This document shows, one piece after another, positions 35,050 to 44,088 of a stretch of 64,000 nt of DNA. Where the stretch lies: NCBI GenBank assembly GCA_030156535.1, contig JASGMJ010000001.1, forward strand, positions 124,001-188,000. The letters are read 5' to 3'. The notes beneath the pieces are model-generated. The model searched no databases. It was not told the DNA's origin and saw nothing but the letters and a program-made list of their open reading frames with translations. The number at the start of each line of letters is the position of its first letter. The stretch's first letter is position 1. The position numbers and the translations under genes were made by a program. Origin of the DNA: Candidatus Sumerlaeota bacterium (GTDB lineage Bacteria > Sumerlaeota > Sumerlaeia > SLMS01 > JAHLLQ01).

Positions 35050-35078
35050 TTGGTGCGAAATGCAAAAAATCAGATAAT
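35050..35078 (+). promoter_or_regulatory. Putative promoter of mrp
   Basis: TTGGTG (35050-35055) and GATAAT (35073-35078) are separated by 17 bases, the ideal sigma-70 spacing. The -10 element matches five of six consensus bases; the -35 matches three. The element lies 20-48 bases before the mrp start in a small AT-rich gap. Confidence 0.45.
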
Positions 35079-35097
35079 AGAGAAAGCGTCTTCCTGA

Positions 35098-36183
35098 ATG
35101 AGTGCACTGAAGGACAAGGTTCTCGCCGCTTTGCGGACCGTACAGGACCCGGATCTCAAGCGGGATCTGGTTACGCTGAATATGATCAAGTCGGTGGAAG
35201 TTGACGAAGCGGCCGGCACCGTGGCCGTCGAAGTCGAGCTCACGACGCCGGCATGTCCCCTGAAGAAGAAGATCGAGGACGACTGCCGGGCCGCCATCGC
35301 CAAGGTGCCCGGCATCAACAAGATCGACATCACCATGTCGGCACGGGTGACGACGGCGGGGCAGCCCGAAGGCAAGACAGCCCTGCCGGGCGTGAAGAAC
35401 GTTGTGGCCATCGGCTCGGGCAAGGGTGGCGTGGGCAAGTCCACGACGGCCACCAACATTGCCGTGGCTCTCAAGGAACTCGGTGCCCGCGTGGCACTGC
35501 TCGACCTCGACATTTATGGCCCCAATGTCCCCGGCATGATGGGGGTCACGGGACGTCCAAAGGTCATCAACAAGCGTATCATTCCGATCGAAGCCAACGG
35601 CGTCCAGACGATGTCGATGGGCTTTCTCGTCAGCGAGGACCAGCCGCTCGTTTGGCGCGGCCCGATGCTCCACGGCGTCATGAAGCAATTGATCTTCGAC
35701 GTGGCCTGGGGCGACGTTGACTACCTTGTCATCGACCTCCCCCCGGGTACGGGCGACGTGCAGCTCTCGCTCTCTCAGATGGTGCACGTGAACGGCTCGG
35801 TGATCGTGACCACGCCCCAGAACGTCGCGCTCCAGGACGTGCGCAAGGGGCTCGCGATGTTCCAGAAGGTGGAAATCCCGGTGATCGGGATTGTCGAGAA
35901 CATGTCCTATCACCTGTGCCCGGCATGTGGGCATCGCGACGAGATCTTCGACCACGGTGGTGGCGAGCGGGTTGCCGCCGAACTGGGACTCAACTTCTTC
36001 GGTGCCGTGCCGTTGAATTCCGAGATTCGCCGCTCGATGGACATCGGCCGCCCGGTGGCTGGCGTGCGGGGGTCGGAGTTCTACAAGATTTACCGCGCTG
36101 TGGCCGAGCGTGTGGCTCAGGAAGTCGCCATCCGCAACGCGGCGGGCGGGTCGGTTCCGATCGCGACCATCAAGGCCGACTAA
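35098..36183 (+). CDS. mrp: Mrp/ApbC family iron-sulfur cluster carrier ATPase
   Basis: The 361-residue product has an N-terminal MIP18/DUF59 domain (about 1-85). A deviant Walker A P-loop follows, with GKGGVGKSTTATN (K109, K114). DLDIYGPNVPGMMG, the 'VIDLPPGTGDVQL' block and a C-terminal CPACG (C274 and C277) that binds a bridging 4Fe-4S cluster complete the family signature. It carries and delivers Fe-S clusters to apo-proteins, which is relevant to an organism with complex I. It is likely transcribed from its own promoter. Confidence 0.93.
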   Translation: MSALKDKVLAALRTVQDPDLKRDLVTLNMIKSVEVDEAAGTVAVEVELTTPACPLKKKIEDDCRAAIAKVPGINKIDITMSARVTTAGQPEGKTALPGVKNVVAIGSGKGGVGKSTTATNIAVALKELGARVALLDLDIYGPNVPGMMGVTGRPKVINKRIIPIEANGVQTMSMGFLVSEDQPLVWRGPMLHGVMKQLIFDVAWGDVDYLVIDLPPGTGDVQLSLSQMVHVNGSVIVTTPQNVALQDVRKGLAMFQKVEIPVIGIVENMSYHLCPACGHRDEIFDHGGGERVAAELGLNFFGAVPLNSEIRRSMDIGRPVAGVRGSEFYKIYRAVAERVAQEVAIRNAAGGSVPIATIKAD

Positions 36184-36205
36184 TTCTGATTCCGGGGCTT
36201 TCGAC

Positions 36206-36448
36206 GTGACGAGCACCGCGAGCACTCCGCTCCCCAGCAGCAACCATGAGGAACCTGCATGCAACCCCACGCTCTACCGGCGCGGGCTCATTGTCGCCAT
36301 CGTGGGGTTGTGCGGTTTCGCTCCTTCACTGCTCACCGCTGCGCTCTCTGATGAGTGGCGGAGTTGGGGAGCGGCCTCAACGCTCGGATTCTGGGTGATC
36401 TGGAAGATCGGGCGGACCATTATGAAAGTGAATTCCGGGCTCGCATGA
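36206..36448 (+). CDS. Small membrane protein, coupled to the glycosyltransferase fusion gene
   Basis: The predicted 80-residue product starts with GTG and has a polar N-terminal 30 residues (STASTPLPSSNHEE). Hydrophobic segments follow at about 33-50 (GLIVAIVGLCGFAPSLLTAA) and 60-70. No family is recognised. Support for a real gene is its stop, which overlaps the ATG of the next gene (ATGA), the same coupling seen at several real junctions in this window. Its start is less certain: only a weak GGGG precedes it, and an earlier in-frame start would overlap mrp. Confidence 0.45.
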   Translation: MTSTASTPLPSSNHEEPACNPTLYRRGLIVAIVGLCGFAPSLLTAALSDEWRSWGAASTLGFWVIWKIGRTIMKVNSGLA

Positions 36449-38565
36449 CGCCATCGCCGATCTCGGTTGTTGTTCTTGCCGGCGGGCGCACCGCCAAGCT
36501 CCTGAACTGCGTCCAGAGCCTTGCCGCCGGCACCCGGCGCCCCGATGAACTCGTTGTGGTGGACAACGATCCTTCCGGGGAAACGGCCCCGCTGCTCGCC
36601 AGTCTGAATATCCCTTTCCCTGTTCGCCGAATCGAGGGAAGTCAGTGCGGCTTTGCCGAGTTGCGCAACCGCGGGGTGGAAGCGGCGCACGGCCCGTTCA
36701 TCGCCTTCCTCGATGACGACTGCCTCGCCGACCGTTTCTGGCTCGCGCGGCTTGGCGCTGCCCTGGAAACACACGATGCCGTTGGCGGCCCCGTTCTTCC
36801 CGCCCAGGACCTCACAATTCCTGCGGACTTCCGCCCCGAGATCAACTGGACGGCAGGCATTTCCTCCGAAGGAATTCTGGCTGAAACGGGGGGGATGATC
36901 GAACTCCCCAGCACCTCCAATATGGGATTGCGGAAGAAGGCGTGGGAGGCACTGCCATTCCAGGAAATCGGTGGTCAGCTCGACACGCCGGACGCCTCGG
37001 CGAATTATCGGGTTGGGCGCGAAGACGCCGAGTGGTGGCGTGCTGTACGGCGGCGCGGCCTGCGCACGGCAATCGCCCGGCGGGCTCTCGTTTTCCACGA
37101 CATCGATGCGTCGCGATTCTCCACCGAGCGGACCAGCGAGCGCGCGGCGCTCGACGGCCAGGCGCACTGGTCGCGCGAGAACCCGCGCGAGGAACTCGCC
37201 GCCGCCGCCGAGGACGTTGTCCACACGCCGCTTCGTCTTCTTCGCGACGCCTTCAATCCCGACCGCTCTTTTGCCAGCGCGCGCCGCCAGCACACGACCT
37301 GGGCCCGGCGGCAGTGGAGCCTGCTGGAGTCGGCGCTCGATGATCCCGGCAGCGGCTTCGAGCCCACAGCCCGCACCCGCCTTCTTGCCGGGGCGGCTCT
37401 GCGCCTGTCCGCCGACCTGCTGAAGCCCGTCGTCCGCGGCACGGCTTCCTTTGCGCATCATGAATTCAAACGAATCCGTCCCCTTCCGTCACCGAAGCGC
37501 CCGCCCCGGCGCATCACCGTCGTCTGCTACAATTTCCTCGGAGACGCGATCCTGGGCATTCCAATGCTCCGGCAGTTGCGGCGCGCCTTTCCAAAGGCCG
37601 GGATCACGTTCCTGACCGGGCCCGCCGCGGCGCCGATCTTTGAGGAAGCGGATTACATCGACCACGTCGTCGAACTCCCGGCTCCTCTGAATCGGCGCAA
37701 TCCGCGTGATGCGTGGCGGGTGTTCGAGGCCGTGCGCGACACGCGGCCCGACGTGATCGTTGTCAGTTACTTTCACGGCGCTCCGCCATTGGGGTTGTTT
37801 GCGGCAACAGACGCGCCGGTGATTTGCTGGGATGGGGATCAGGGGCTGAAGCAGCAACTCTGGCGCGACCTCGCCACGGTGGTTGTGCCGAAGAACCTGC
37901 GCAAAGCCGAGGTTGCCGCGCTGCTCGACCTGCTCTCCCCCCTGAAGGTTCCCACCCGGCTGGAGCGTCCGTCGTGGCAGCCGCCGCGCCGGGCAGCCGA
38001 GCGCATCGCTGATTTGATGCAACGTTGGGGGATCGAGCCCGGGGGCTTCGCAGTGATTCCCTTGGATGGAACCCCCGGCCACGAGAAGTTCTGGCCCGTT
38101 GACCGCTGGGGCGCCGTTGCCCGGCATCTGCACGAGAAGCACGGGCTGCGGATTGTTTTTGACGGGCGCCGACAGTGCCGCTGGCTCTACGAGCAACTCG
38201 ACCTGCCCGAGGGCATGGCGCTTTCCACGCATGGCATGCTGGACACGGCGGAGCTCGGAGCGCTGCTCGCTCACGCCCGCGTTTGCCCCGGGATCGACAC
38301 GGGGCCTCAACATCTTGCCCAGGCCGTGGGCACTCCGACGCTGACCCTCTTCGGCCCCTTGGACGAGCGTCGCTGGGGGCATCTGCCCCGGCTGGATTCA
38401 GATGGCGACCGGCCGCTTCCCTTCCGGACGCTGCGGGCTCCTGACGCGCCGTTCGACTGGCTGCACCACGAGCGCCTCGGCCTGCCCGCCGACATCCACA
38501 TGCAGCGCATCACCGTCGAGCAGGTGACGGATGCGCTCGACGAGATGCTTGATAAACAAGGCTAG
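36445..38565 (+). CDS. Two-domain glycosyltransferase: GT2 fused to GT9 (heptosyltransferase-like)
   Basis: From ATG 36445 the product has 706 residues. Residues 5-240 form a GT2 (GT-A fold) domain: ISVVVLAGGRTAKLLNCVQSL, ELVVVDNDPSG, and the metal-binding FLDDDCLADRFW with D90-D92. A linker of about 110 residues (about 240-350) follows. Residues about 353-706 form a GT9 domain: RRITVVCYNFLGDAILGIPMLRQLRRAFP at its start and PGIDTGPQHLAQAVGTPTLTLFG near 615-637, the donor-site motif of ADP-heptose transferases. It probably adds two sugars to LPS core or another surface glycan. An open frame extends back to 36355 but overlaps the small upstream gene; ATG 36445 begins exactly at the GT2 strand. 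Confidence 0.87.
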   Translation: MTPSPISVVVLAGGRTAKLLNCVQSLAAGTRRPDELVVVDNDPSGETAPLLASLNIPFPVRRIEGSQCGFAELRNRGVEAAHGPFIAFLDDDCLADRFWLARLGAALETHDAVGGPVLPAQDLTIPADFRPEINWTAGISSEGILAETGGMIELPSTSNMGLRKKAWEALPFQEIGGQLDTPDASANYRVGREDAEWWRAVRRRGLRTAIARRALVFHDIDASRFSTERTSERAALDGQAHWSRENPREELAAAAEDVVHTPLRLLRDAFNPDRSFASARRQHTTWARRQWSLLESALDDPGSGFEPTARTRLLAGAALRLSADLLKPVVRGTASFAHHEFKRIRPLPSPKRPPRRITVVCYNFLGDAILGIPMLRQLRRAFPKAGITFLTGPAAAPIFEEADYIDHVVELPAPLNRRNPRDAWRVFEAVRDTRPDVIVVSYFHGAPPLGLFAATDAPVICWDGDQGLKQQLWRDLATVVVPKNLRKAEVAALLDLLSPLKVPTRLERPSWQPPRRAAERIADLMQRWGIEPGGFAVIPLDGTPGHEKFWPVDRWGAVARHLHEKHGLRIVFDGRRQCRWLYEQLDLPEGMALSTHGMLDTAELGALLAHARVCPGIDTGPQHLAQAVGTPTLTLFGPLDERRWGHLPRLDSDGDRPLPFRTLRAPDAPFDWLHHERLGLPADIHMQRITVEQVTDALDEMLDKQG

Positions 38566-38576
38566 GTTTCGAGTCC

Positions 38577-39557
38577 TTAGTCGCCTGGAATCAGCAGCTT
38601 GACCGGCTGGAACCAGAGGCCGACATGGCGAGAGAGCTGGGCTGGCGGTCGGCTGGGTGGACGGGGAACGACCCGGGCGACGGCGACGGCATCGCCCCCC
38701 AAGGCACAGAGAAACACGAGGTCGTCGATGCGCCCTGCTGCGGATTCGCCGTCGAGCTGAGCCAGCGTGGCCGGGATCGCCTGCCCACGCCTGAGCCAAT
38801 CCACGCCGCCGGTCTCCACGTAGTAGATGGGCCAGGAGGTGAGCGTGTCGAGCATGGGGAGGAGGAAGTCGCCAAAGCCCTCGTCGCCCGCCTCGCGGAG
38901 CTGGTCGATGGTGACGGCCTCGTCGATATGGAAGTCCTCGATCACTGTGCGCCGTAGCGACGTGACAATTGCGCCGCACCCGGCATCCTGTCCGATCTGG
39001 TGGACCAGAGAGCGCACGTAGGTGCCGGAGGAACACGCGACGCGGAAGTGCGCGACGTCCTCGTTGAGTTCGAGAATGTCGAAGGCGTCGACACGCACCG
39101 TACGCGCCTCGACTTTGACGGATTCGCCTTTGCGCGCGTACTCGTAGAGTTTTCTTCCCTTCACCTTGACGGCACTGAAGGCGGGGGGGACCTGGGAAAT
39201 CTCGCCTGTCAGCGGTTCGGCGAGCCGCTTCAGGGCTTGGAGGTCGGGGAGCGGCTGGCCGGGGCCGTCGATAATCTCTCCTTGTGCGTCATGGGTGTCG
39301 GACTGGACACCGAGACGCATCGTACCGACGTACTCCTTGTCAAAGCCGATCATGTATTCCGAAAGCTTTGTTGCTTCCCCCACGAGAACCAGCAATAATC
39401 CCGTGGCCAGCGGATCAAGTGTCCCCGTGTGTCCAATTCGGCGCGTGCCTGCCACACGCCGTACCACATTCACCACGTCTTGGGAGGTCATGCCCTCCGG
39501 TTTGTCGACGGGCACGACTCCATGATAACGGGATTGTCTTTTTGAGCCCTTCGGCAT
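38577..39557 (-). CDS. truB: TruB, tRNA pseudouridine-55 synthase
   Basis: The 326-residue product has the TruB catalytic motif GHTGTLDPLATGLL with the essential aspartate, preceded by GVVPVDKPEGMTSQDVV. Further conserved blocks are KEYVGTMRLG, QVPPAFSAVKVKGRKLYEYAR and 'SSGTYVRSLVHQIG'. The C-terminal region is a PUA-like domain. It isomerises U55 in the T-loop of tRNAs. ATG 39557 is favoured: AGGAG ends six bases upstream, while the ATG at 39563 overlaps that site. It is convergent with the glycosyltransferase fusion gene (11 bp gap). Confidence 0.94.
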   Translation of the reverse strand: MPKGSKRQSRYHGVVPVDKPEGMTSQDVVNVVRRVAGTRRIGHTGTLDPLATGLLLVLVGEATKLSEYMIGFDKEYVGTMRLGVQSDTHDAQGEIIDGPGQPLPDLQALKRLAEPLTGEISQVPPAFSAVKVKGRKLYEYARKGESVKVEARTVRVDAFDILELNEDVAHFRVACSSGTYVRSLVHQIGQDAGCGAIVTSLRRTVIEDFHIDEAVTIDQLREAGDEGFGDFLLPMLDTLTSWPIYYVETGGVDWLRRGQAIPATLAQLDGESAAGRIDDLVFLCALGGDAVAVARVVPRPPSRPPAQLSRHVGLWFQPVKLLIPGD

Positions 39558-40822
39558 CTCCATCTCCTGGTGGCCAGTCTCTGGACACTTTTGCCGGTGC
39601 CGCCGTCGAGCGGCCTGACAACTCGGCCTTCGTGCTGGTGCAGCCGACTCTGTGGGTGTTCAGCGTCGTCGCGCTCACCTTCCCATTCTGGCCGCTATAT
39701 TTCCAGACCATCGGTCTGTCCGAAAGCCAAATCGGCTATCTGTGGGCCGTCGGGGCGCTGGCCTCTCTTTTTTCCCAGCAATTCTGGGGTTATCTGGCGG
39801 ATGTGCGCTACAATATCAAGTGGTGCATGATTGTGATGTCGGTGGGGAGCGCGGCCGTTTCCGTGGTCTTTCCGGTCTTTACGTCCTTCGCAGCCCTCGT
39901 GACGCTGATGACGTTGTTCAGTGCGCTTTCGACGGCGCGCATCCCCATGGTTTCCGCGCTGATTCTCGACAATCGCGGCGGCGAGGAACGCTACGGGCCG
40001 CTGCGCACCTGGGGCACGGTGATTTTCATCGTCGTTTTGTTCGGTACGAGCTGGCTGGTTGATCGGCAGGCGATGGGGATTGGCATCATCTTCCCCCTGC
40101 TGGTTGTGGCCAATGTCCTGTGCGCGCTGACCATGATTCCCGTCAAAGGCTATGCCTACGGCAGCCGCAGGCAAATCAACTCCCGCCTTCAGAAGCTCCC
40201 CTCGTTCGTCGAAGTGCAGAAGCTTCTGCTCTCCTATCCGGTGATCCGGGCGTTCATCCCCTTCATGTTTTTCACCCAGTTGCCGCACAACTTCTCGCAC
40301 ATGATGCTTCCCGTTCTGGTCAGGAACACGGGCGCGGGTGATCAGGCGTGGCTGGCGACGCTGCCCATCGTGATTGGTGCCGCATCCGAGATGGTCGTCT
40401 TCCTCACGTTTTTGGCGATTTCGCGCCGCATCCGGCTCATGCCGCTTCTTTTTCTTTCCGCCTTTTCGGGAATTGTGCGCTGGTCGATGATCGCGCTCAG
40501 CCCCTCGCTCCCCGTTATTTGTCTGAGCGCCGTGCTCCACATGATGACGTACGGGATGCTTCACATGTGCTCGGTCGTTCTGGTGAATCGCGAGCTTCCC
40601 GCAGCGTTGCGTTCCTCGGGCCAGACGCTGCTGAACATTCTCTCGCTGGCGTTCGGCCTTCTGCTGGGCTCATTGTTGAGTGGCATTTTTCTGGAGTTCT
40701 TCAGCCTGCGAAGCTGGTACGCGGTTTCGGGAATCACCTCGGCTCTGGCGCTGCCCTTCTGGTTCGTGCTGATGCGGCGCTACAATGGCGAGCATGGGGT
40801 ACACGGGTTCTTCGTCCGATAG
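39542..40822 (+). CDS. Major facilitator superfamily transporter (MFS_1-like)
   Basis: The product has about 426 residues and some twelve predicted membrane helices. After the first helix pair comes 'GLSESQIGYLWAVGALASLFSQQFWGYLADVRYNIK', the motif A-like loop of the MFS_1-like (LacY/nucleoside symporter) branch. A central loop (SRRQINSRLQKLPSFVEVQKLLL) separates the halves. The substrate is not evident. The start is uncertain: TTG 39542 is the first sensible start and overlaps the divergent truB start by 16 bp; GTG 39632 would begin directly before helix 1. Confidence 0.78.
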   Translation: MSPSASPSPGGQSLDTFAGAAVERPDNSAFVLVQPTLWVFSVVALTFPFWPLYFQTIGLSESQIGYLWAVGALASLFSQQFWGYLADVRYNIKWCMIVMSVGSAAVSVVFPVFTSFAALVTLMTLFSALSTARIPMVSALILDNRGGEERYGPLRTWGTVIFIVVLFGTSWLVDRQAMGIGIIFPLLVVANVLCALTMIPVKGYAYGSRRQINSRLQKLPSFVEVQKLLLSYPVIRAFIPFMFFTQLPHNFSHMMLPVLVRNTGAGDQAWLATLPIVIGAASEMVVFLTFLAISRRIRLMPLLFLSAFSGIVRWSMIALSPSLPVICLSAVLHMMTYGMLHMCSVVLVNRELPAALRSSGQTLLNILSLAFGLLLGSLLSGIFLEFFSLRSWYAVSGITSALALPFWFVLMRRYNGEHGVHGFFVR

Positions 40823-41222
40823 AAGGACGGTTCGCTTCGTTGTGCTTGGGCATGCCTGGTGAGCAGCCAGCCCTGAACAGCGAAGAAAGTGGGTGATTGT
40901 CGAAGATGCGTCGTTCTGCCTTGAAGCGGCTGGATCAGACAGCCCCGGGGATTCTGCAAGCCGAACGAATCCTTGCCCATGATGAGCTGTAGATGATGGC
41001 GACACCTTTTCTGAAAAGACAATAGGCGGGCAGAACATGCCCGGCAAAGCAGAAACGCGGCTGCGCCTCACAGCACGCCCGTCGCTGTCGCTCGGGGTTC
41101 TGATTTGCTGGCGTTGCTTCGATGAAGAACGTCCTCTGCCTGACGCATCCGTCACCCGGTGTTGTTCTTGCTCCGTGCAGTGGACAGCCGGCAGGATGCC
41201 GCACGATCGATTGGGACTCCCG
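40823..41222. other. Intergenic region without a recognised gene
   Basis: This 400-base stretch lies between the MFS gene and the TPR membrane protein gene. Open frames in it, on both strands, have no ribosome site and no resemblance to known proteins. No strong hairpin with a T tract or tRNA cloverleaf was recognised. Confidence 0.4.
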
Positions 41223-41978
41223 ATGAACGATTTTCTCACGATTCTCCAGCCTCTCGTCCTGATCGCGCTCTTTGGAGCGTGGGTGTATTGCCTTGTCGAT
41301 GCACTGCGCCAGCACCGGGCCTGGCCGTGGATTATTGTTTTGCTGTTCGTGCCTGTGCTGCCGGTGCCGTTCTACCTGCTGAACTTCAAGCTCTTCGGCG
41401 CCCAGGAGGGTGGGCGGTTGGATTCGACTCTCCGAACGCGCAACGGATTGAGGGCGCTGCAGGAAAAGGTCGCTGAGAATGGCACGGCCGGGGCGCATCT
41501 CCGTCTCGCCGGGGCTTATCTGCGTGCCGAGGATCCTATGAAGGCCCTGCAATCCCTCGGGCAGGTTCTCGAAATGGACGCGGAAAACCTTCAGGCTCAG
41601 TATCTTGCAGGCTTGGCGCTACTCACTCTGGGCAACGCCGAGCGGGCACTGACGCACTTGGAGTTTGTCGTGAGCAAAGACCCCGGCTATCAATGGGGGG
41701 AGGCGCGCCTTGCCTATGCGGATGCCTTGGCCTTGACGGGTGATCCGGAGCAGTGCCTGCGCGAGCTCGAGTCCATCGCGGGCCAGTACCTGTTGCCCGA
41801 AGCCATCGTGCGTCACGCGCGTCATCTGATCGATTGCGGCGACCACGACCGGGCACGCGAGGCTCTGCGTGACATGCTTTCGCGCGTAAAGGAAATGAAC
41901 CCGGAGGACGTGAAGCGCCACAAGATGTGGATCCGCCGGGGGGCGGAAGATCTCAATCAGCTCGACTCGGGAGGCTAA
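41223..41978 (+). CDS. Membrane-anchored TPR protein
   Basis: The 251-residue product has two N-terminal hydrophobic segments (about 5-27 and 35-57, FLTILQPLVLIALFGAWVYCL and WIIVLLFVPVLPVPFYLLN) of the PLD-nuclease N-terminal type. A soluble helical region follows with at least three TPR-like units, e.g. AGAHLRLAGAYLRAEDPMKALQSLGQVLEMD and NLQAQYLAGLALLTLGNAERALTHLEFVV. It is likely a scaffold or assembly factor on the inner membrane. It lies 12 bp before ygfZ and is probably in its operon. A weak GGGA site precedes the ATG; frames upstream look non-coding. Confidence 0.72.
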   Translation: MNDFLTILQPLVLIALFGAWVYCLVDALRQHRAWPWIIVLLFVPVLPVPFYLLNFKLFGAQEGGRLDSTLRTRNGLRALQEKVAENGTAGAHLRLAGAYLRAEDPMKALQSLGQVLEMDAENLQAQYLAGLALLTLGNAERALTHLEFVVSKDPGYQWGEARLAYADALALTGDPEQCLRELESIAGQYLLPEAIVRHARHLIDCGDHDRAREALRDMLSRVKEMNPEDVKRHKMWIRRGAEDLNQLDSGG

Positions 41979-41990
41979 TGGCTCCGCGAC

Positions 41991-43067
41991 ATGAATTCGG
42001 AACTCCGTAAACTTCCGCTTTCGGAACGCCATATCCAGAAGGGTGCCCGCATGGGCGATCTCTTCGGGTGGCGTGTACCATTGGACTATGGCTCTCCGCG
42101 CGTCGAGTTGCGCCATATCGAGGAAGACGTTGCGCTGATCGATTTCACTTTCATGACGCTGCTGCGCGTTGAAGGCGCCGATCGGCATGATTACCTCAAC
42201 CGCCGCCTGAGCCAGAAGACGCTCGGGATGTGCGAAGGGGACGGCTGCCGCGCCGCGCTGCTCGATGCCGGCGGGAAAATGGAGGCGGATCTCGAAGTCT
42301 TTGCCCGCAATGACGACTTCCTGCTTCTGGCACCTCCCTTCGAGGGCGACGCCCTCTTGAACCGCTTGGACCAGTATGTCTTCAGCGAGGATTGCCGCTT
42401 CACCGACATCACAGCCGAGGCCCCGCTCTTCGCACTCGTCGGGCCGCGATGGCGACAGGTGCTGGAAACCCTGCAAGCCGAGCCGCCACTCACGCCACCA
42501 CGCTACTGGTCGGGAGCGCGTGCGCACGGCGAGAACCTCGAACTCTTTCTCTCTGCCCATATCCCTCAGGGGTGTTTCATCCGGGGCGACGACGTCGGCA
42601 TGGCAGGTCTTCTGTGGGGGCTTCGTGACGCCATTGAGGGCGTTGGGGGGGCACTCGCCGGATGGAGCGCCTTCGATGCCTGGCGCATCATGCGACGGCG
42701 CCCGTGGTGGGGGAGCGACCTGGATCACGATACGATTCCGCTCGAAGCCGGTCTGCGCGATGCCCTCCACTTCGACAAGGGGTGCTACCCAGGTCAGGAA
42801 ACCATCGCACGCATCAGCAACCTCGGGCACCCCGCGCGTCAGCTCGTTGCCGTCGAGTACGCCGGTGCCACTGAGGTTCCCGTCGGCACCGAGCTGACCA
42901 CGGCGGACGGCAGGAAAGCAGGGCGGCTGACGAGCGCGACGACGCTGCTGCCGCGCCGCGCAACGCTTGGCCTGGCCATGGTGAAGTGGCCGCTGCGCCA
43001 GCCGGGGACGGAGCTGCACGCGGGCGATTGTGTCTTCAAGGTTCTCCCGGCAAAGGAATCGCCATGA
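41991..43067 (+). CDS. ygfZ: YgfZ/GcvT-fold folate-binding protein
   Basis: The 358-residue product has the YgfZ family signature KGCYPGQE with C265. The N-terminal GcvT-like part (ALIDFTFMTLLRVEGADRHDYLNRRLS...) forms the folate-binding ring. YgfZ supports repair and assembly of Fe-S enzymes such as MiaB, in a tetrahydrofolate-dependent way. It overlaps the endonuclease IV start by 4 bp (ATGA), so the two are co-translated. The presence of Mrp and a complex I operon nearby is consistent with Fe-S demand. Confidence 0.87.
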   Translation: MNSELRKLPLSERHIQKGARMGDLFGWRVPLDYGSPRVELRHIEEDVALIDFTFMTLLRVEGADRHDYLNRRLSQKTLGMCEGDGCRAALLDAGGKMEADLEVFARNDDFLLLAPPFEGDALLNRLDQYVFSEDCRFTDITAEAPLFALVGPRWRQVLETLQAEPPLTPPRYWSGARAHGENLELFLSAHIPQGCFIRGDDVGMAGLLWGLRDAIEGVGGALAGWSAFDAWRIMRRRPWWGSDLDHDTIPLEAGLRDALHFDKGCYPGQETIARISNLGHPARQLVAVEYAGATEVPVGTELTTADGRKAGRLTSATTLLPRRATLGLAMVKWPLRQPGTELHAGDCVFKVLPAKESP

Positions 43068-43951
43068 CTGCTGTTTCGCCAAACAAGGGGCTCTTTCTCG
43101 GCTCGCACATGTCCGTGGCCGGAGGCGTCGACCGTGCGCCCGCGCGCGGAGCGTCGGTCGATTGCACAGCCATGCAGATTTTCGTGAAGAACAACAATCG
43201 ATGGCAGGGGCCGCCCATCACGAGCGAGCAGGCAGCCAACTTTGCCCGTGAGCTCGAAAAGACAAGCATCGCGCTCGACAACGTTTTCGCCCACACCTGC
43301 TATCTCATCAACCTCGCCTCGCCGAAGGAAGACGTGGCCACAAAGTCCGTCGCCGCGCTTGAAGACGAACTGCTGCGATGCGGCCAGCTCGATCTCCCCG
43401 GCCTTGTCATGCACCCCGGCGCGCATCTGGGCGAGGGACGCGATGCAGGCATTGAGCGCATTGCCGACCGTGCCCGCGCCGTCCTGCGCAAGACACCGAG
43501 AGTGCGCACGCGCCTGCTGCTGGAAACGACCGCCGGAACGGGCACCAATCTCGGCGCCACGTTCGAGGATCTGCGCGACATTCTCGACGCCATTGGCGAA
43601 CCGGAGCGCACCGGCGTCTGCCTCGACACCTGCCACATCTTTGCCGCGGGTTACGAACTGCGCGACCCGGAGTCCTACGAAGCCACCATGACGGCGTTCG
43701 CGAACACGGTGGGTTTTGACCGCCTCTTCGCCGTGCATCTGAACGATTCGCGCAACGGACTGGGTACGCGCAAGGACCGCCACGACCACATCGGCAAGGG
43801 GCATCTGGGCGAGGAGCCGTTCCGGCTGTTGCTCAATGACCCGCGTTTCCGCTCGCTTCCGATGGTTCTGGAAACCGAGAAAGGTGCCGACATGCAGGAA
43901 GATCGGCTGAATTTGGACACGTTACGCCGGTTGGCATCGAAAGAAGTGTAG
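43064..43951 (+). CDS. nfo: Endonuclease IV (AP endonuclease)
   Basis: The 295-residue product is a TIM-barrel AP endonuclease. It has the starting strand GLFLGSHMSVAGGVDRAP, 'QIFVKNNNRW', GLVMHPGAHLGEG, LLLETTAGTG, GVCLDTCHIFAAGY, HLNDSRNGLGTRKDRHDHIG and GHLGEEPF, then VLETEKG at the end. These carry the histidine, aspartate and glutamate ligands of its three zinc ions. It cleaves 5' to abasic sites in base excision repair. The ATG overlaps the ygfZ stop, with AAAGGA upstream. Confidence 0.95.
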   Translation: MTAVSPNKGLFLGSHMSVAGGVDRAPARGASVDCTAMQIFVKNNNRWQGPPITSEQAANFARELEKTSIALDNVFAHTCYLINLASPKEDVATKSVAALEDELLRCGQLDLPGLVMHPGAHLGEGRDAGIERIADRARAVLRKTPRVRTRLLLETTAGTGTNLGATFEDLRDILDAIGEPERTGVCLDTCHIFAAGYELRDPESYEATMTAFANTVGFDRLFAVHLNDSRNGLGTRKDRHDHIGKGHLGEEPFRLLLNDPRFRSLPMVLETEKGADMQEDRLNLDTLRRLASKEV

Positions 43952-44088
43952 CTCGCCCGCTGCGCACGGCACTTGCTTCTGTTCAAACTTTGTGTGCTTC
44001 GGGAGAACGGCTTGACCTCTCCCGGAAACCGCGCCCGGATGGCGCCCCTTGAACGGGCCCGGATCATTTCAGAAGTGGAGTACGGACA

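Noticed and set aside
44000..44024. Inverted repeat between nfo and trxB as a terminator
   Set aside because: The 7-bp arms are separated by 11 bases and no T tract follows on either strand.
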